Shown here: positions 34,702 to 60,700 of the stretch, piece after piece
Numbering within the stretch: the stretch's first letter is position 1
Layout: each line of letters opens with the position of its first letter
Source of the DNA: Marthasterias glacialis
Taxonomy: Eukaryota; Echinodermata; Asteroidea; Forcipulatida; Asteriidae
Assembly (NCBI GenBank): GCA_911728455.2
Contig: OU452219.1
Span: 12,428,397 to 12,492,396, forward strand
Direction of reading: 5' to 3'
DNA: 64,000 nt
Program-made: the position numbers and the translations under genes
Notes under the pieces: model-generated
Told to the model about the DNA's origin: nothing
Seen by the model: only the letters and a program-made list of their open reading frames with translations
The model's database searches: none

Positions 34702-36446
34702 TTTCGTTTAAGAACCGCTCGGTCGTTGTAACAATAAAGGACCTTTATCCACACGAACGCTCATAAACAGGACACAAGGCGTTGCAGTTTGACTTTTGTG
34801 TTTTAGCTATAATTTTGGTGCGAAATGAAATTATACCGGCGAGTGGTGCGTTATCTGTTAATGATGATATTTTCCCGTTTACCTTTGATTATATGAGACG
34901 GCAATATTAATAAGGCAATTCTCTTTTAATTTTAAGTGTTAGTTTTCACGGTTTCTAACAAACGTTTTAATGTTTACTTCTATTTGAGCTCATTGATAGT
35001 TCGCCATGTCTAGAGAAAATGCTTACAAAACTACTTGCACATTAGTATACCAATTATAAAGCACACTCATGTTGACTGCTTTTGATTTGCTCCAGTTGCG
35101 GCAGACCGGCTTAATTATGTGTGTCTTTTGTTTAACATCTTGATCTGCAATTTCCGTCACGTAAAAGCTATTGGAGTAGATCTCTCATTGAAACATGTTA
35201 TAATTCAATACAAGTCAGCACCACGAATATATCTCATACCGAGATCTGATACTGAGTTCCAACACTAGCAAACGAAATTGCAAACATTGCAAAATTGCAA
35301 ACAAATTCTTACTGCAGTAAGAATGTATATATTTTACCGCTAAAAATGGCTATAACCGCCCACTTTAAGGGCCAAATGTGCAATTATGAGGCCTGTTTAA
35401 CAATTCGGTAGTATTTCTTGGCCCGAAAATTTAGAAATTAAATTCTTGAAAATATTTCATTCATAAAAAGTTTTGTAGTATAGTTTGTTAGTTTGAACCC
35501 CTAAATACTGGCTAAAAATACCAAATTCAAGATGGCTGCCAAAACAAGTTATAATGTGACTGATCACTATCACTCATGGGGAAGGAAAATAAAAAAACAA
35601 GTGAAAATGTTGTTGAAAAAGACAAAAAATCATCAAAAAAGGATAAAAACTTGTGATACGAGGTCCAAAACACCGATAAGGTTTACTTTTTCACTTGCAA
35701 AATCCAAAATGACCGTACGTGTAGCCATGGCCTCAAGTATCAATGCGAATCAATGCAATTGAAAGGCGGCTGCAGAATATTGGTTGAGAGTGTGCGCTAG
35801 TCATGAACAGTGAACAGAGCCGCGCATGCATGCTGGAATGGCCCAATGTGCCCAAATTTGACAGATGGGCACATGTGGATGAATTTTATGCATGCTTTGA
35901 TGGTAAATATTAACACTGGAATTCATGGGTATCGATGTATTTCCCGATGATGGGAGAAAATGTATGATGTCTGGGTCACGTATTTTTAAACCACTGTGTA
36001 CTGTGCATTTTTATACGCCAGCTTTCCAACCCTACTTAGATTTCTTGTCCTCACATTTTAAAAAATCTTACAAAACAAAAAGCCAGAAGAAAATGTTCTC
36101 TTATGATTGCTTACCATGTCGTTTATTTATCCAATGATACAGATTGTACCAGATGATAACACTCATAAAAAAATTACTTTAAAAAAGTTACATATGACGA
36201 TTATGTTATTATAATGACTGAATACATTCCTGCAGCAGCAACAGAGACTTCCATAAGAGAGAATGCAAGCTGATCTCACATTGTTCAGTCAATGAAACCC
36301 ATGTTAAATTTCTAATTCAATTCCCTCCCGCCATTTTACAGCTTTTGAAAATAACCTTTCCACGTCAGGAATTAGAATGTTCTTGTTGGGTGCACAGAGT
36401 CGTTTAGTGAGAGAAAAAGGCACTTCTCTTTTTTTTTAGGTAAACC
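34702..36446 (+). other. 3' flank of ADH copy C, paralogous to 25024-26557
   Basis: AATAAA at 34733-34738 is the probable poly(A) signal. After that only duplicated, non-coding flank is seen. The short ORFs here are not conserved in the paralogous flank. Confidence 0.55.
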
Positions 36447-36596
36447 AATGGGGAGACTTTGGGAACGCTAGGTGGCAGCAGACTTACCAGGTAAATTTCC
36501 ATTGTTTGCACAGTTCTGGGCATGCGCACATTTCCGAAAACAATGGATTTACCTGGTAAGTCTGCTGCCACCTAGTGTCCTCCAAAGTCTCCAATT
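36447..36596. mobile_element. complete 150-bp foldback MITE (GGAGACTTTGG ends)
   Basis: The left arm GGAGACTTTGGGAACGCTAG, continuing GTGGCAGCAGACTTACCAGG, is repeated almost exactly as an inverted right arm. GCATGCGCACATTTCCG is in the loop. Relatives: 26558-26675, 44281-44388 and a weak match near 58108-58196. Confidence 0.87.
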
Positions 36597-36734
36597 TAAA
36601 ACAAAGAAGTGGAGGCCATGACCTCCACGTCATTCCATGTCTGTTGATGCAGTTCAAGTCTAGAGAAACGAACTACAACAACATTGATTATGTTTAACAA
36701 TTGAGGACAGAGTCTATGATAAAGTTTCTACCTT

Positions 36735-37022
36735 TTTAGACAGTCGACTTTTCTGACTAAAACAAAAGAATATCTCAATCTATCAAGTGATTGCTTCAAA
36801 AAAGCATGAGTTAAATAAATCAAATAAATTCAACAAATATTACACCTCTTTGTAAATTAACATCTTCCTAATTAATGTACAAACATCGCCTACTTATATT
36901 CCAACAGGAATGTCATCAGTTACTTGCCACTACTTATCAGACTCTCATCCAAATAAAATTTATCTCAAAGTAGCCTCATTTTCACATTGATGATTAAGAT
37001 AAAGTGCATATTATATTCAGTG
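36735..37022. repeat. direct repeat shared with 38893-39183
   Basis: About 290 bp, from AAAACAAAAGAATATCTC to AGCCTCATTTTCACAT(T/C)GATG, recurs in the same orientation inside cathepsin F intron 9. It lies 1 kb beyond the cathepsin stop codon. No ORF. Confidence 0.8.
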
Positions 37023-38010
37023 AGGTTTAAAAATACTCTTACGATATCTTCATACGATACTGCAGGAATTTTTAAATTAAAATTCAGTATAAAATCAAAA
37101 CTCTGTTTACCAACGTTTTTAATTCCACTATGACTAATCTATCAGTATTAGAATGTCTACATTAATAATTTGAGACTTTTTTTGTTAAGTAATGGTTGTT
37201 GAATTACTTCATAAAAAGCAACATGCTAGAGTGTCGGCAGTTTCTCATGGAGTTTCTCATGCATTAAAGAGGAAAGTAAAAATAAGACACTTGACCTGCA
37301 TTGCCCGTAGTAAGTTGTTTCGCGAACCACAAGTTACTAAACAAACAAAAAATTAGAATTCAAAGATTGCAGCCCCTTTCATGAGTTGAAGGGCTAGATG
37401 AAGGTTTTGTCACTTAACGCAATTACAACCGCAATTACAACAGGCAACCAACTGATGCAAAAAGGAGTAATACTGCAGCACAAGAGCAGTGTCTTACCAT
37501 GGAGGAAGGTCTTTCTGCCTCCAAGTCTCACAACTTCCGACTCGATTATGCGAAAATTTAATTGTGATTGAGATTTGGTTTTTTCTCTACATGGAGTTTG
37601 CCTGGTTGCCAGTAAACTGTCTCTTGTGACATGGTCAAGTCCATTCCGATATTGACTAGTCCAATTGACTCCAAATATAAGAACATTGCACAATTAGTTT
37701 CGTCCAGGGCTGCCAGTTCGGTCTTTGTCCAGAGCATGAAAATCATGCCTAGACACCCTCATTATAAATCCTGAACTCAGTGCTATAATTTTACAAGAAA
37801 AAAGCCCGACTTCAGGCTTCTGCTTAAACACTAGCATCCCCGTTTAAACCCCATGGTGCTTCCAGGTTCTAAAATATCTCAAATATTACAAATAATCCTA
37901 ATGCAGCTATCAGGGTATTGGTAGTGTGACTGTATTCAAGCATAGAGGATGGATCCCACTCTCTATGGTTAAACAAACGACACATCTAGAATGTTGCTGT
38001 GGACCTGCAT
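37023..38010. other. 3' flank of cathepsin F; nothing recognised
   Basis: Presumably includes the cathepsin F 3' UTR (minus strand). The ~100-residue ORF on the minus strand matches nothing I recognise and shows no family motif. Confidence 0.4.
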
Positions 38011-50200
<12,190 letters not shown>

Positions 50201-50877
50201 GTTGAAGGTGCTGTTGGTCGTTTCTAGTCGTCAAGATCGAAGAACAACCTGCAAATTTTGTCTATTTATGTAAAATCGTCATCCCATTGTTCACACACAG
50301 TGTGAACGTCTGCGCCTGTTGTTATGTTCGTTCACGAAGACGATGGGTAGCGCGCTGTGCATCATTAAACACCCCTAAACAGTTAATAGAACATTCCGTA
50401 TTGCTTTAACTTAGCAGTTTTACATCATGTTTAGAACAATAAAAATCCTTAAACGTTATACTTAATGGTATTTAAAAAAGTATATCGAAACAACTGAAAC
50501 TATTTCTTATTAATACCGATATATTATTTGTTAAATATTGAACAACATATTCTAGCTTAAAGGTAATTCGCATGAAATGGTTCAGCCCAAACACACTAGT
50601 CACGTGACAATTGTTATCACGTGACTTCAATTCAAGTCGATTGTGCCCAATACAGCTCTGTGAATGATTGTACCATTAATTTTTGACACATGACATTGAT
50701 GTGAGTAGACGAGTGCCTTGTTGTTTGTAATTGTATATGATCGATACAGTTGAACGTCCGATAAACAGCCATATCTTGCTGATAAAGAGTACTTCAGCTC
50801 TCTGTCTCCTCTATTTATGATGCTACGGATGGTTTCAGGACTGGTAAGGGTTATTACAATACATGTACACGTATTGC

Positions 50878-51364
50878 CTAGACCCACCTGACCCAGTAAC
50901 TGGGGCGCTGTACTCCTTTTTTGAGATTTTTGACATTATCTGTAGTACGACAGATAATGTCAAAAATCTCAAAAAAGGAGTACAGCGCCCCAGTTACTGG
51001 GTCTAACGTATTGCCCTAGCCCCACTAGTGTGGCAAGGATTTTTGACATCGGTTAAGGATTCAACCGATGTCAAAAATCCTTGCCACACTAGTGGGGCTA
51101 GTATTGCCCCACAAGTGTGGCTGACGATTTTGACATACCTGCTGAGTGATAAGGATCATGTCAAAATCCCTCAGCCATACTGGTGGGGCAAGTACACGTA
51201 GACCCAGTAACTGTGGCGCTGTACTACTCCTTATTTTGAGATTTTGACTTTATTGGTCGTACTACTACTACTACTAGTACTACTGAAATTTTCAGTAGTA
51301 TACGACCGATAAAGTCAAAATCTAAAAAGAAAAAAGGAGTACAGCGCCCCAGTTACTGGGTCTA
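50878..51364. repeat. array of four consecutive foldback hairpins
   Basis: H1 (50890-51003) has 54-bp arms that are perfectly complementary around a 6-nt loop. H2 (51016-51101) has perfect 39-bp arms and an 8-nt loop. H3 (about 51104-51191) and H4 (51199-51364) are imperfect. H1 and H4 share arm sequence (ACCCAGTAACTG.GGCGCTGT). H2 and H3 share GCCCCAC.AGT.TGGCT/A. All four contain GATTTT.GAC. The array lies 0.7 kb upstream of the cathepsin F ATG. They are probably related foldback transposons inserted side by side. Confidence 0.92.
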
Positions 51365-53100
51365 ATTTTTACAATAACCTTTTGAAGGGAAAACTTTCCA
51401 TCATAAAAATAATCCGACTGCCACTTTCTGTGGGATTTTTTAGACTTTCTAAAATGTAATTCCCTTGAAGGCTTTTTTCAATATTCCTCTCGAGGAATTG
51501 GTGGCTAAAGTGCTAATTATTGACCATTTAAAAGAAAACTCAAGCGGACATGGCATCATCATGCGGTCAGAACTTTCGCGCACTCATGTTAGCGAGGACA
51601 GCGATCCGCCCCTTTTTACACTTTGTATCTGTCACGCGTAAAAATGTCAGCCGTGTTCAACGATGAATAAGAGTAGAAATATAATACTGGAATGACTGAT
51701 ATGTTTCATTCTTTATAGTAACATCACATGTTTTCCAAAAGTGTGTTTATTGTGCAACTTACATGCCAAAAAACTAAGTGAAAAATCCTTCGATAAAATT
51801 TCATCCGTTCATGCGAACCGGATCGCTAGCGCGCAGAATCTCATCTACAACATAAAATACAAAACACATGAATAAATGCCAGCGCATTTCAGCGCAAGCC
51901 GATCTTGTGGAAGGGGTCTAGACTCCATATCGCTACCTAGTGACATCGCTAGCACCCCCCCCCCCCTTAAGAAAAAAAATGTTTCGCGTAGGTTGGATTT
52001 TTTTTTTTTTTTAAGCTTCACATCGGAGTAATCCCAATTCAATTTGAGAGTCAACTATAGTGCAGGGCTGAGCAGTGCGGCTTTCTATTTTCTGTGTGTA
52101 TTTTGAGCCCACCTGCAAAATAAGGAGTGTAAATACATTTTCCAGCCTAGACTAAAAAAAAAACAAAAAAAAACAGTCTTGACATCCTTTGTGCTCTGGG
52201 GTAGCGTCTTTATTGCTTTAATATTAGCAGTAGCATGTACAAAGCAAGTTGTTATAGGAGACAAGACTTAATGTAGTGCAAGTTGTAGGGGATTAAGATA
52301 AGACACATTCCACCAACAAAAGGGTTGTCATTTATTCTCCCTGGACCATGTCTGGCATTGTAAAGAAAAGGACTGTGGTTTCTTTTCTTTCTTTTATTTT
52401 TGTTCTTTCCCTTCAGGTTTTTGTTGTTGTTTTGTATGGGTTTTCTTTTTTCCTTTTAAGCAGAATAAAAAAATTAGAGTCCTGCAGTAAAATTAGAGTT
52501 GTTGGCTTACTGGAAACAGAACCTTTTTTTAGACCTAGTCCTGTGTTACGCAATGTCTGTTTACATAATAAAAGTGACAGCAACTTGGTTTTGCTTCTGC
52601 AATGAGGGAGACTTCCTTCATGTTTTTAGCAACCTTGTATTGTTTCATTGTAAAAAACATATAAATATGTTTACTTTTTAATGAAGGTTCCAGTAGAATA
52701 AAAATGTCTGGAGAAAAGGGGAAAAATTGTAGTTTACTATGTTCAAAACCAATTTACAGACACCACCCCCCCCCTAAAAAAATGACTTTGAATGGGCGTA
52801 ACTTTGCGAAAAAAATAGCTATGATGTTCATTTAACTTTTGTTGTATTACTCAGGGAACAAGCTTTCCAATGATACTAATATTGTGTATGTGGTCTTAAA
52901 AAACCTAAAAACTGTTGTCCTCGCTACTCATGTCCAAAGGAAGTAAAATGGCGTTTAGCGAGTAGCATTGTCAACACCACCGTAGACGTAAAAATGGCTT
53001 ATTTTGTTATGATTTCAATCAAAACCCCTGTGCCTCTCTATACAATCTGTCAACTTCTCTGGACAGGTAAGGATATAATTTGACCTAAATTGAGGGAGTT
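51365..53100. other. upstream intergenic region; nothing recognised
   Basis: AT-rich sequence with homopolymer runs (A/C near 51955-52010 and 52150-52175). None of the short ORFs shows a family motif. Confidence 0.45.
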
Positions 53101-53127
53101 GGCAGTGGCAGTCGGATACAGCATTTT

Positions 53128-53238
53128 TGCCGCCCCCCCCCAAAAAAAATAAATAAATAAATAAATAAATAAAAAATAAATAAATAAATAAGTAAATAAA
53201 TAAATAAATAAATAAAAAATTAATAAATAAAAATAAAA
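53128..53238. repeat. poly-C and (AAAT)n microsatellite
   Basis: A C run followed by about 25 AAAT units with few interruptions. Confidence 0.95.
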
Positions 53239-53689
53239 AAAATTGTTGATGCATTGCTAAGGTCAGAAGTTGCATGACCGCCAAAATTGATAGGCACCCA
53301 TTTAAAGAAAATGTAGGGCGCAGTGCAGCCACTTCAAAGCCTTGGTAAAAATGAGGAAGTTGATTGAGGAAGTTAGCTTGGTAAAAAATAAAAGGACAGT
53401 ATGAAACATTAGTATGTAGTTTATACAAAAAGACCACAGAATTTTGCCCAAAACTTCCTTAAACAGACTAACCATATCTGTGTAGAACTACAAAAGTACA
53501 AAGTACAATAGTTCCATGTACATGTATGCTTATCACAAAGTGCCATAACTTTGTAAAGTGGGAGTTGTTGAAGTGCTGGTTATTGTCACTTAAATTTAAA
53601 GGATGAACTATTTTTGCTTGCTTGTGTGTGATGTTGAACCAGTTAAACTCACTATTGTAGTTTCTTCCTCTGTTTGAAGTTTTACCAAA

Positions 53690-53966
53690 CTTCAGAGACT
53701 CCAGCTTGACAAATATGCTTTAAAATCACCAGTGGCCTACTTCAGAAAAACGAAAGGAAATTCAGAAGACTACCATGTTCTATCGATTATTCAAGCTGTT
53801 CACAAAAGGGGTTGCTGTTAACCCTACACATTGCGTGATTCCTTTAGACAGCATTAGAGGAAATAAACACGATGAGTGCTGCTCTATTCTCAGATGCCGC
53901 ACTCAAGCATACCAGAAGAGCTTCCTTCCAAGAACTGTAACAGACTGGACCAACCTTATGAAATAG
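53690..53966 (+). mobile_element. fragment of non-LTR retrotransposon, C-terminus of ORF2
   Basis: The translation QWPTSEKRKEIQKTTMFYRL, continuing to CRTQAYQKSFLPRTVTDWTNL, has the pattern WPTLE.RR...MFYK...Y..SFFPRT...WN.L that closes CR1/L2-like reverse transcriptase proteins. The catalytic part is absent upstream. It lies between cathepsin F and the PLD gene. Confidence 0.75.
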
Positions 53967-54713
53967 TCAGTCAACCATGTTTATCAAAATTCCAACTAAA
54001 AATACGTATAGAAAAATATGTGTTTTCAAAAGCCACAAACCAGTCTGCACGGGGGCTGCTGGAACGGCGATGTTCAGTTACACATCTGAGATTCTGAGAT
54101 TCATACAGTACTGTCAGTAGACAGACATCTTGCCACATTAAGACATATTTACATGTTTGTACACTTTACAGTCTAGTATGTAGTAATGTGAGGTGCGTGG
54201 CATGGCCATGCAAGTAGTCCAAAATGGGGTACCATTAAGTAGTTCTGTGCATCATGTACAAATTTAGATACTTGAATGTGGTCAAAAATTATTTTATACA
54301 AAAAATTTTCTAAAGGTATGAGTATCTCACAAAAAAAGTATCCTGCAGAAGTTCCCTTGTTGACGTGGTTGATGTTATGTTAACTTTATCAAATTCTGTC
54401 TCAGTGGGAAGATTGTGTATCTGGATGTACACTCTGCCTAAGCTTTGGATAAACCAGATCAAGCAATACAGGAGAAGAATTTAGAAGGTACGATGATTGA
54501 ATTGAATTCCCACTGGAGACCAAAATTTAGTCTCAGACTCTGATTTGGTTAAGGTTCATTGCACTCCGGATAAAACAAAGTTTAAGATAATGTTTGACCA
54601 CTTTTCTTCACCTACATGATGTAGCCTACCCTGCACTGTAATCCCATACTTTTTGTTTATGCTTTGTTTTTATGTTGACCCCTCAGTAAACAACAATTAC
54701 ATTAGAAGACGAA

Positions 54714-57700
54714 ATGAGCCTCCAAGTTGTACTTCCTTCAGAGCACAGAGCCAAGAGCAGAATCGCTCTTCTGATTTTCCTCATCTTCATGTGTGGCGTC
54801 TTACTAGTGACTCTGATGTGTGTCTCTCTCTTGCATCAAGAAACCGTCGCCTGGGAGAAATGTAGTGATAATTGCAGGTGGGTTCTCTGACCTCTGACCT
54901 CAGTTACTAAACCTTGTAAAGGGAATTATAAAACCCCTAAGTAAGCGTTTGTGTTTGAGACTCTCGGCAATACAACTAAATGAATTTGATCGGATAAATT
55001 GTACCTGACTGAGTTCTTGTGTCACCTGAATGTGAAAATGACATTTACTTTTGAGATCATGAAAGATTGCTGCTTGCACTGGTCAATTTAAGCTCAAGAA
55101 ATCTAAAGATAGAATAAAGCATATATAGACCTTATTCTTATTATTAGAAGGCATGCAAAATCACACTAAAATTGTATTCTCTATGAAGGGATAAATATGC
55201 AGTTACAACTAATTGTCTGGCAGTTCACTTTTGGCACATAATCATTAGGGCGTATGGGTTGGTGTGGTGGTATCTTTCCTTGTCTTCAACCTCTGGGACC
55301 CCGGTTCGAATCCCGCCAGGGGCACTATATGGATTACGTGGGTTTTGCCTGGAATAATTCTCTGGGGTTTTCCCCCCACGTCTAAAACTGAAACTTCCTT
55401 CCTTGTCTTCTCTCCATGGGGTTCTTGGCTAGTATGGTGATTAAGTTCACTTTCCCAGATTCCTTGGCTTCACAACCAGAATAACTAAATAAAATACAAA
55501 CAGAATGAATGAAAGATACATTTAGGACATTATTCTCCAAAGTAATATCGACTCTTGGAATACCTTAAAACTATCCTAACTATAAAAACAAGTTTGGGTT
55601 TTATTTGTACTATGATATTCGTCAATAAGATAGGATTAGGACTGTGGATTGATCCAATTATGTAGTCTTTCTTATGTGGTTTATGAATGAAATTGTATTT
55701 GGATATTACAAGTGCTTTCCCCTGAAGGTGTTAGGGACATTCTAAAACGTTGTGTTTATCTTTGTCGTTGACAGCATCATTCTTGCTGAGAGCATTCCAC
55801 TGAATTTAACATATCCACCAGGATCCCCTTCACATGTATCCACCTATCGTACCTGGCTTAACCTGATTGAGATGGCAACAGAGTCCATAGATATTGCGTC
55901 CTTCTATTGGACACTCAGGGGAAAGGACATCCCCGATAGCGACCCTTCTGACTATGAGGTATGGTATACGTCGTCCAAGATTACTCAGAATTAAATCAAA
56001 ATTGTTTCTCCCTGTGTTCTTTGCCACTGAGCACAAAGTATAATGAGTCAAAGGTTGCAGTGAATGAGCATTTTGAATCATGGCAATCTCTTATTTTGTG
56101 TTCAGAACAATGTAAGTCAAATTATCAATTTTGGAAAAGGACATAAATGTTCTTTTCGTATGATCCCCCCCCCCCAACTCACCACCCCTAAATACTGGGG
56201 CTGATCTGGTTTGTGAGTAGGTTAAACAACATTAGTTCTTATAGTTTTTTATGTAGCGCATTTCACAATAACGTCTCAATGCGCTTTACATTAGTGCCCT
56301 GGCCAATAACATTCCTGTAATCTTTCTCAGCTCCCTGCGGAGTAAACAGCCCCGGGCTGCCGTGGCGCTCCGAAGGCTTTATCAAACACCATTATCAGCC
56401 TCTACCCTCGCAGGTACCCATTTATACCCCTGGTGGAAGAGAAGCAATTAAAGAGCATCTTGCTCAGCGACTGGGATTCAAACCCACACCCCACTAGAAC
56501 TTGAGTCTGGTGTGCTAGACTGCTCAGCCATGACACACATATGATGTTGTGAATGGAAAATCAACTAATTTGCAAACAGGAGGAGAAAACTTACATCCGT
56601 TACAATTAAACCATTTTGCAGTGAATATTTATCCACTTTTAATCTGTCGACTGTTGCAGGGGAAGATGATTTACAGTGCACTCTTGAAAGCTGGTACCCA
56701 AGGCGGCATAGCAATCAGAATAGCTGAGAACAAACCCAGCGATATCAGCCCCGATGAAGACACGAAGAACCTAGAGAAAGCCGGGGCGGCTGAGGTTCGC
56801 TCCCTGGACTTCAGTAGGCTCATTGGTCATGGTTTGCTGCATACTAAACTATGGGTTGTTGACCGTAAACATGTGTTTGTTGGCAGCCCCAACATGGACT
56901 GGCGGTCTCTCACTCAGGTACGTCTTGTTTGGCACTCAGAGTAACATTCATAATGGAACAGCTTAAATCCATAAAATCTTTAAAAGATAAAAGACACAAG
57001 TAATGTGTATTTGTTGGGCACTTTTTAGCTATGTATCAAAAGGCTTTTCACATTTTCAACCCCAGGTTGTCATCAGTGAGCAATTCCTAACCCTCCAATA
57101 TCCTCTTCATTTAAAAGTTGTCTGATTGCTGAAGATTGAGCACTGTAGGCCCAAATACCAAATGCTTACCACTGGGCCAGGAATGCCAATCTTATTTAAG
57201 TCCAAACATGCTGGTGTGGAGTGACAAAGGAGTGGAGGATAGTGGAGGATTGAGGTCATCTGCAGCTTAACTAGACATTTTTATTTGGGAGTTGGGCAAG
57301 TGGGGGTAAAGACATAATTATCATGATTATTATTATTATTTTTTTAGAGGGGGGGAGGGGGGCTATTTAATGTATCAAACCATTCATTTTTGCATGTTTT
57401 TTTATCTCATGGGGGGGGGGGGGGGTGACATGAGGCGGCAAGGGTTCTGAGCGGGGGGGGGGGGGGGGGTGAGCCCCGCCCCGCTCACACCACTGGGCTT
57501 AGGGAGTATGGGTGAGTTTAAAAGTATATAATATGCCTCAATGAGATGTTTCTGTCGTGTATATGCATCCTCTTCACTACTAACCAGAAACACAAACGTT
57601 GACTGAATTTAACAGCTCTGCTTTTTTGGTGGGTGTTTATGAAAAGTAGGGTAGAGATGGCTGGTTTGTAGGTCTGATGGGCAGAAATTATTAACTGATT

Positions 57701-60700
57701 GAAAGCAATCTTATTTCACTGTGAAATCTTTATTGACACCTGTGGATGGATTAGTTTTATCTTGCTGAACTGATAAATGAAGGTTAAATTGAACAGAAAA
57801 AAATTCATAGTGCATGATGAGAAAGAAGAATGTCATTATGTTTCATTCCCATGAGTTGTCAGAACGTATCACAGGGAAAGATTGGATGTCGCAATACCAC
57901 AGCTAGGAATGTCAGCCTTCAGTGTATCAACAAGATTAGGAATTGCCCTCATCCAGGGAACGTTTGAATGGCAGGCTCGAAAATCTTCCAAATGAATCTT
58001 GATCTGTGTTGATAAAGGTCAAGTGGGAATTACTTTTGTCTAAATGTTGACACGTTTAGTGCAAGAGCACTTATCCATAGCGGTTAGACTTGTTTCCAAG
58101 TACATGTGCTCAGAACTACGCACACAATACTGGGCATGCTCAGAACTGTCAAAAAGGCACGTTGTGTCTGCTGCCGCCAGCGTCTCAAAAGTCCCCCATG
58201 ACAGTTTTCTACTAGGAAGTATGCCTTGTACCAAAGGGGTAGTTTTCCTTTGCATGTACTTGTCACAAAAGCTGCTACAACGCCTACTTATTTTAGAATA
58301 CTTTTGGTACATTTAGCTAGAACATGTAGGAGGGAGTATCCTTTTTGCACGCTATACGCTAAGAGCGCTGTTTTACTGACACACTTACAACCTATTGACC
58401 CATGACATTGTATTTCGTTTAAAGGTCAAGGAGTTGGGCGTGGCGTTCTTCAACTGCAGCTGCGTAGCAGAGGACACTTCGAAGCTGTTTGACGTGTACT
58501 GGGACCTGGGCAAACCAGGCGCCGAAATACCAAGTAGTTGGCCGGCTAACCTGAGCACTCCGTACAATCAGGATTCCCCGATGTTACTCAATGCTAATGG
58601 GACCGAATTGAATGTTTACCTATCAGTGAGTAAATCTTTCTTCTGGAATGAAGTGATTGAATTAACTTATCATGCAATGAGAGACGCTTTAAATGCTTGG
58701 TGACAGCAGACCTAGTAGTGGGTACATCCAGAGCAATATCTAAGAATGATGTAATCAGTGGGGGGGGGCGGTGAAAAAACAAGGGCATTGCCACATAAAG
58801 TAAACAGTGAGAAAACACAGTGAGTGTATTTCTACTTTATGCAAACAGTGGGAAAACACTGTGTGTATTTCTACTTTACGCAAACTGGGGAAAACACTGT
58901 GTATTTCTAATTTACGCGAACTGGGGGAAACACATTGAGTTTATTTATATTTTATGCAAATAATGGGAAAACACAGTGAGTGTATTTCTACTTTATGCAA
59001 ACTGGGGGAAACAGTGAGTTTATTTCTACTTTACTCAAACTGGGGGCAACACAGCGAGGGTATTTGTACTTGTTAAAAACAGCGAGAAAACATACAGGAT
59101 ATTGCTACTCAATGTAAACAGTGGGTAAACACAATGCTTTGTGTCTGGAAACTCTCAAACCGACAAACAAAATAAGTGATTCTTCTTTGATGAGGCCTGC
59201 CATGGTTTAGCTTCCTAAAAAATCTCTGGTTTTGACAAACTGTTGACTCTGATTCACAATCCATGTTAATCTTGCTGAAACCCGATGTTGTATTTGGGTT
59301 TATTTTTCTTTTGTCTGCAGAGTTCACCTCCGCCATTTTGCCCAGATGGGAGAGCCAATGACATTGATGCAATACTAGATGTCATGGATAAAGCTGAACA
59401 TTTTATCCACATTGCCGTGATGGAATACTACCCATATTCTGCCTACAATTATCCACAGATGTACGTACTTTGTCAAGTTTAGATTCTTAACCTCGGATTT
59501 AGTCTTCATCCACATCTTGAATCCATTTGGGGTCATCTGCCAAAGGTCGATCAAGGATTGATGGTTAGCTAGTGGTTGGTTAGTGACGTGCAGAGTGCAT
59601 GGGCACTGAGGCTGAAGTGTGAACGACTCTAGTCATGTTAAAAAATTTTCTGACAACTGGTCCCCTCTGCACTGTGCTATTAAAACGGTTACTGGTAACC
59701 AGCGATGTGACCCGGCCCAGTAGACTGGTTCGGGTTAGTCGGCTAGTGTAGTCCAACCATCGTCGACTAGACAGTCAGGGCTTACTTAGTCAAACTATGG
59801 TTAACAATAGTTAACTTGTGCAAACTTGGCCCTGGTTTTCCTGGCTTGTGGCTGTTAACTTGTCACTGAGCAAACATTGGGAACATACATTTTTAAAAGT
59901 CTAGGTCTAGTCGCCCATCTTCAGGCTACATGGAGTTAATCCTTCAACAGCAGCAGCATGCTCCGGTCTGTTGTCTTGTGAAGGATATCCTAGTCTAAAC
60001 AACATTACAGAGATACTTCCATGACCTTAGATATTGCCCCATGGAGTTTAAAGTATTAATTATTCTACATTAAAGCTGTGTGATTTTGATGGAACACACA
60101 TCAGGATGATGTCAGAACCCCAAGTTCCACCTATTTGGTCTGATTCCCACCAAAATGGTAGAGCGCCCTCAGTTAAAAAACTGGATTAAACATTTCACTG
60201 TGGCCTGCTCTCAGCATTAAGGGCATTATGACTGTTGAATCAATGAAGGGAATGTGATACTGGACAGGTGGTGGTGCTGGTTGTTGGCCGAGGGTGTTGG
60301 GGGGGGGATCTGAACAAGTTCATGAAATCTTATACATGTATGAAATACAACATTTATGCTCAATGTCTTGGTGTTCACTCACCCACTGATGTTCATAGAA
60401 TGAGGTGGGTGTTGATTTACATTTGGATTTTGATCAAGCTTTCTGCCTAGGTTGGTCTGAGTTTTTGGTGCACAGTTAGCAAATCAGAAAGCTTGTCCGG
60501 CTGAGAGAACATGGACGTCCCATCCTTAACAGGGATTGTTCCCATCCCATCAAACACACAGAATGTCCAATCTGCAGACAGTTCCTGTTGGATTTTGGCT
60601 TTGTGCTGCATCAAGCACTCTTAATTTTTCTACGCAGTCAAGCAGCTCACCAACCAATCATGCAAGGAATTCGAAAAAGAACTCCCAAAGCTGCACGCGG

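Noticed and set aside
35532..35762. 76-residue Lys-rich ORF downstream of ADH copy C
   Set aside because: Not conserved in the paralogous flank of copy B and lacks any recognisable domain.
50878..51364. CRISPR-like repeat array or prokaryotic terminators
   Set aside because: The repeats are inverted, not direct with unique spacers, and the setting is eukaryotic.
55263..55335. Possible tRNA gene
   Set aside because: A and B boxes are present but no cloverleaf stems form, and the body continues into a SINE shared with another locus.
58044..58316. Mirror ~90-residue ORFs on both strands in PLD intron 3
   Set aside because: They overlap a decayed relative of the GGAGACTTTGG MITE and show no protein family signal.
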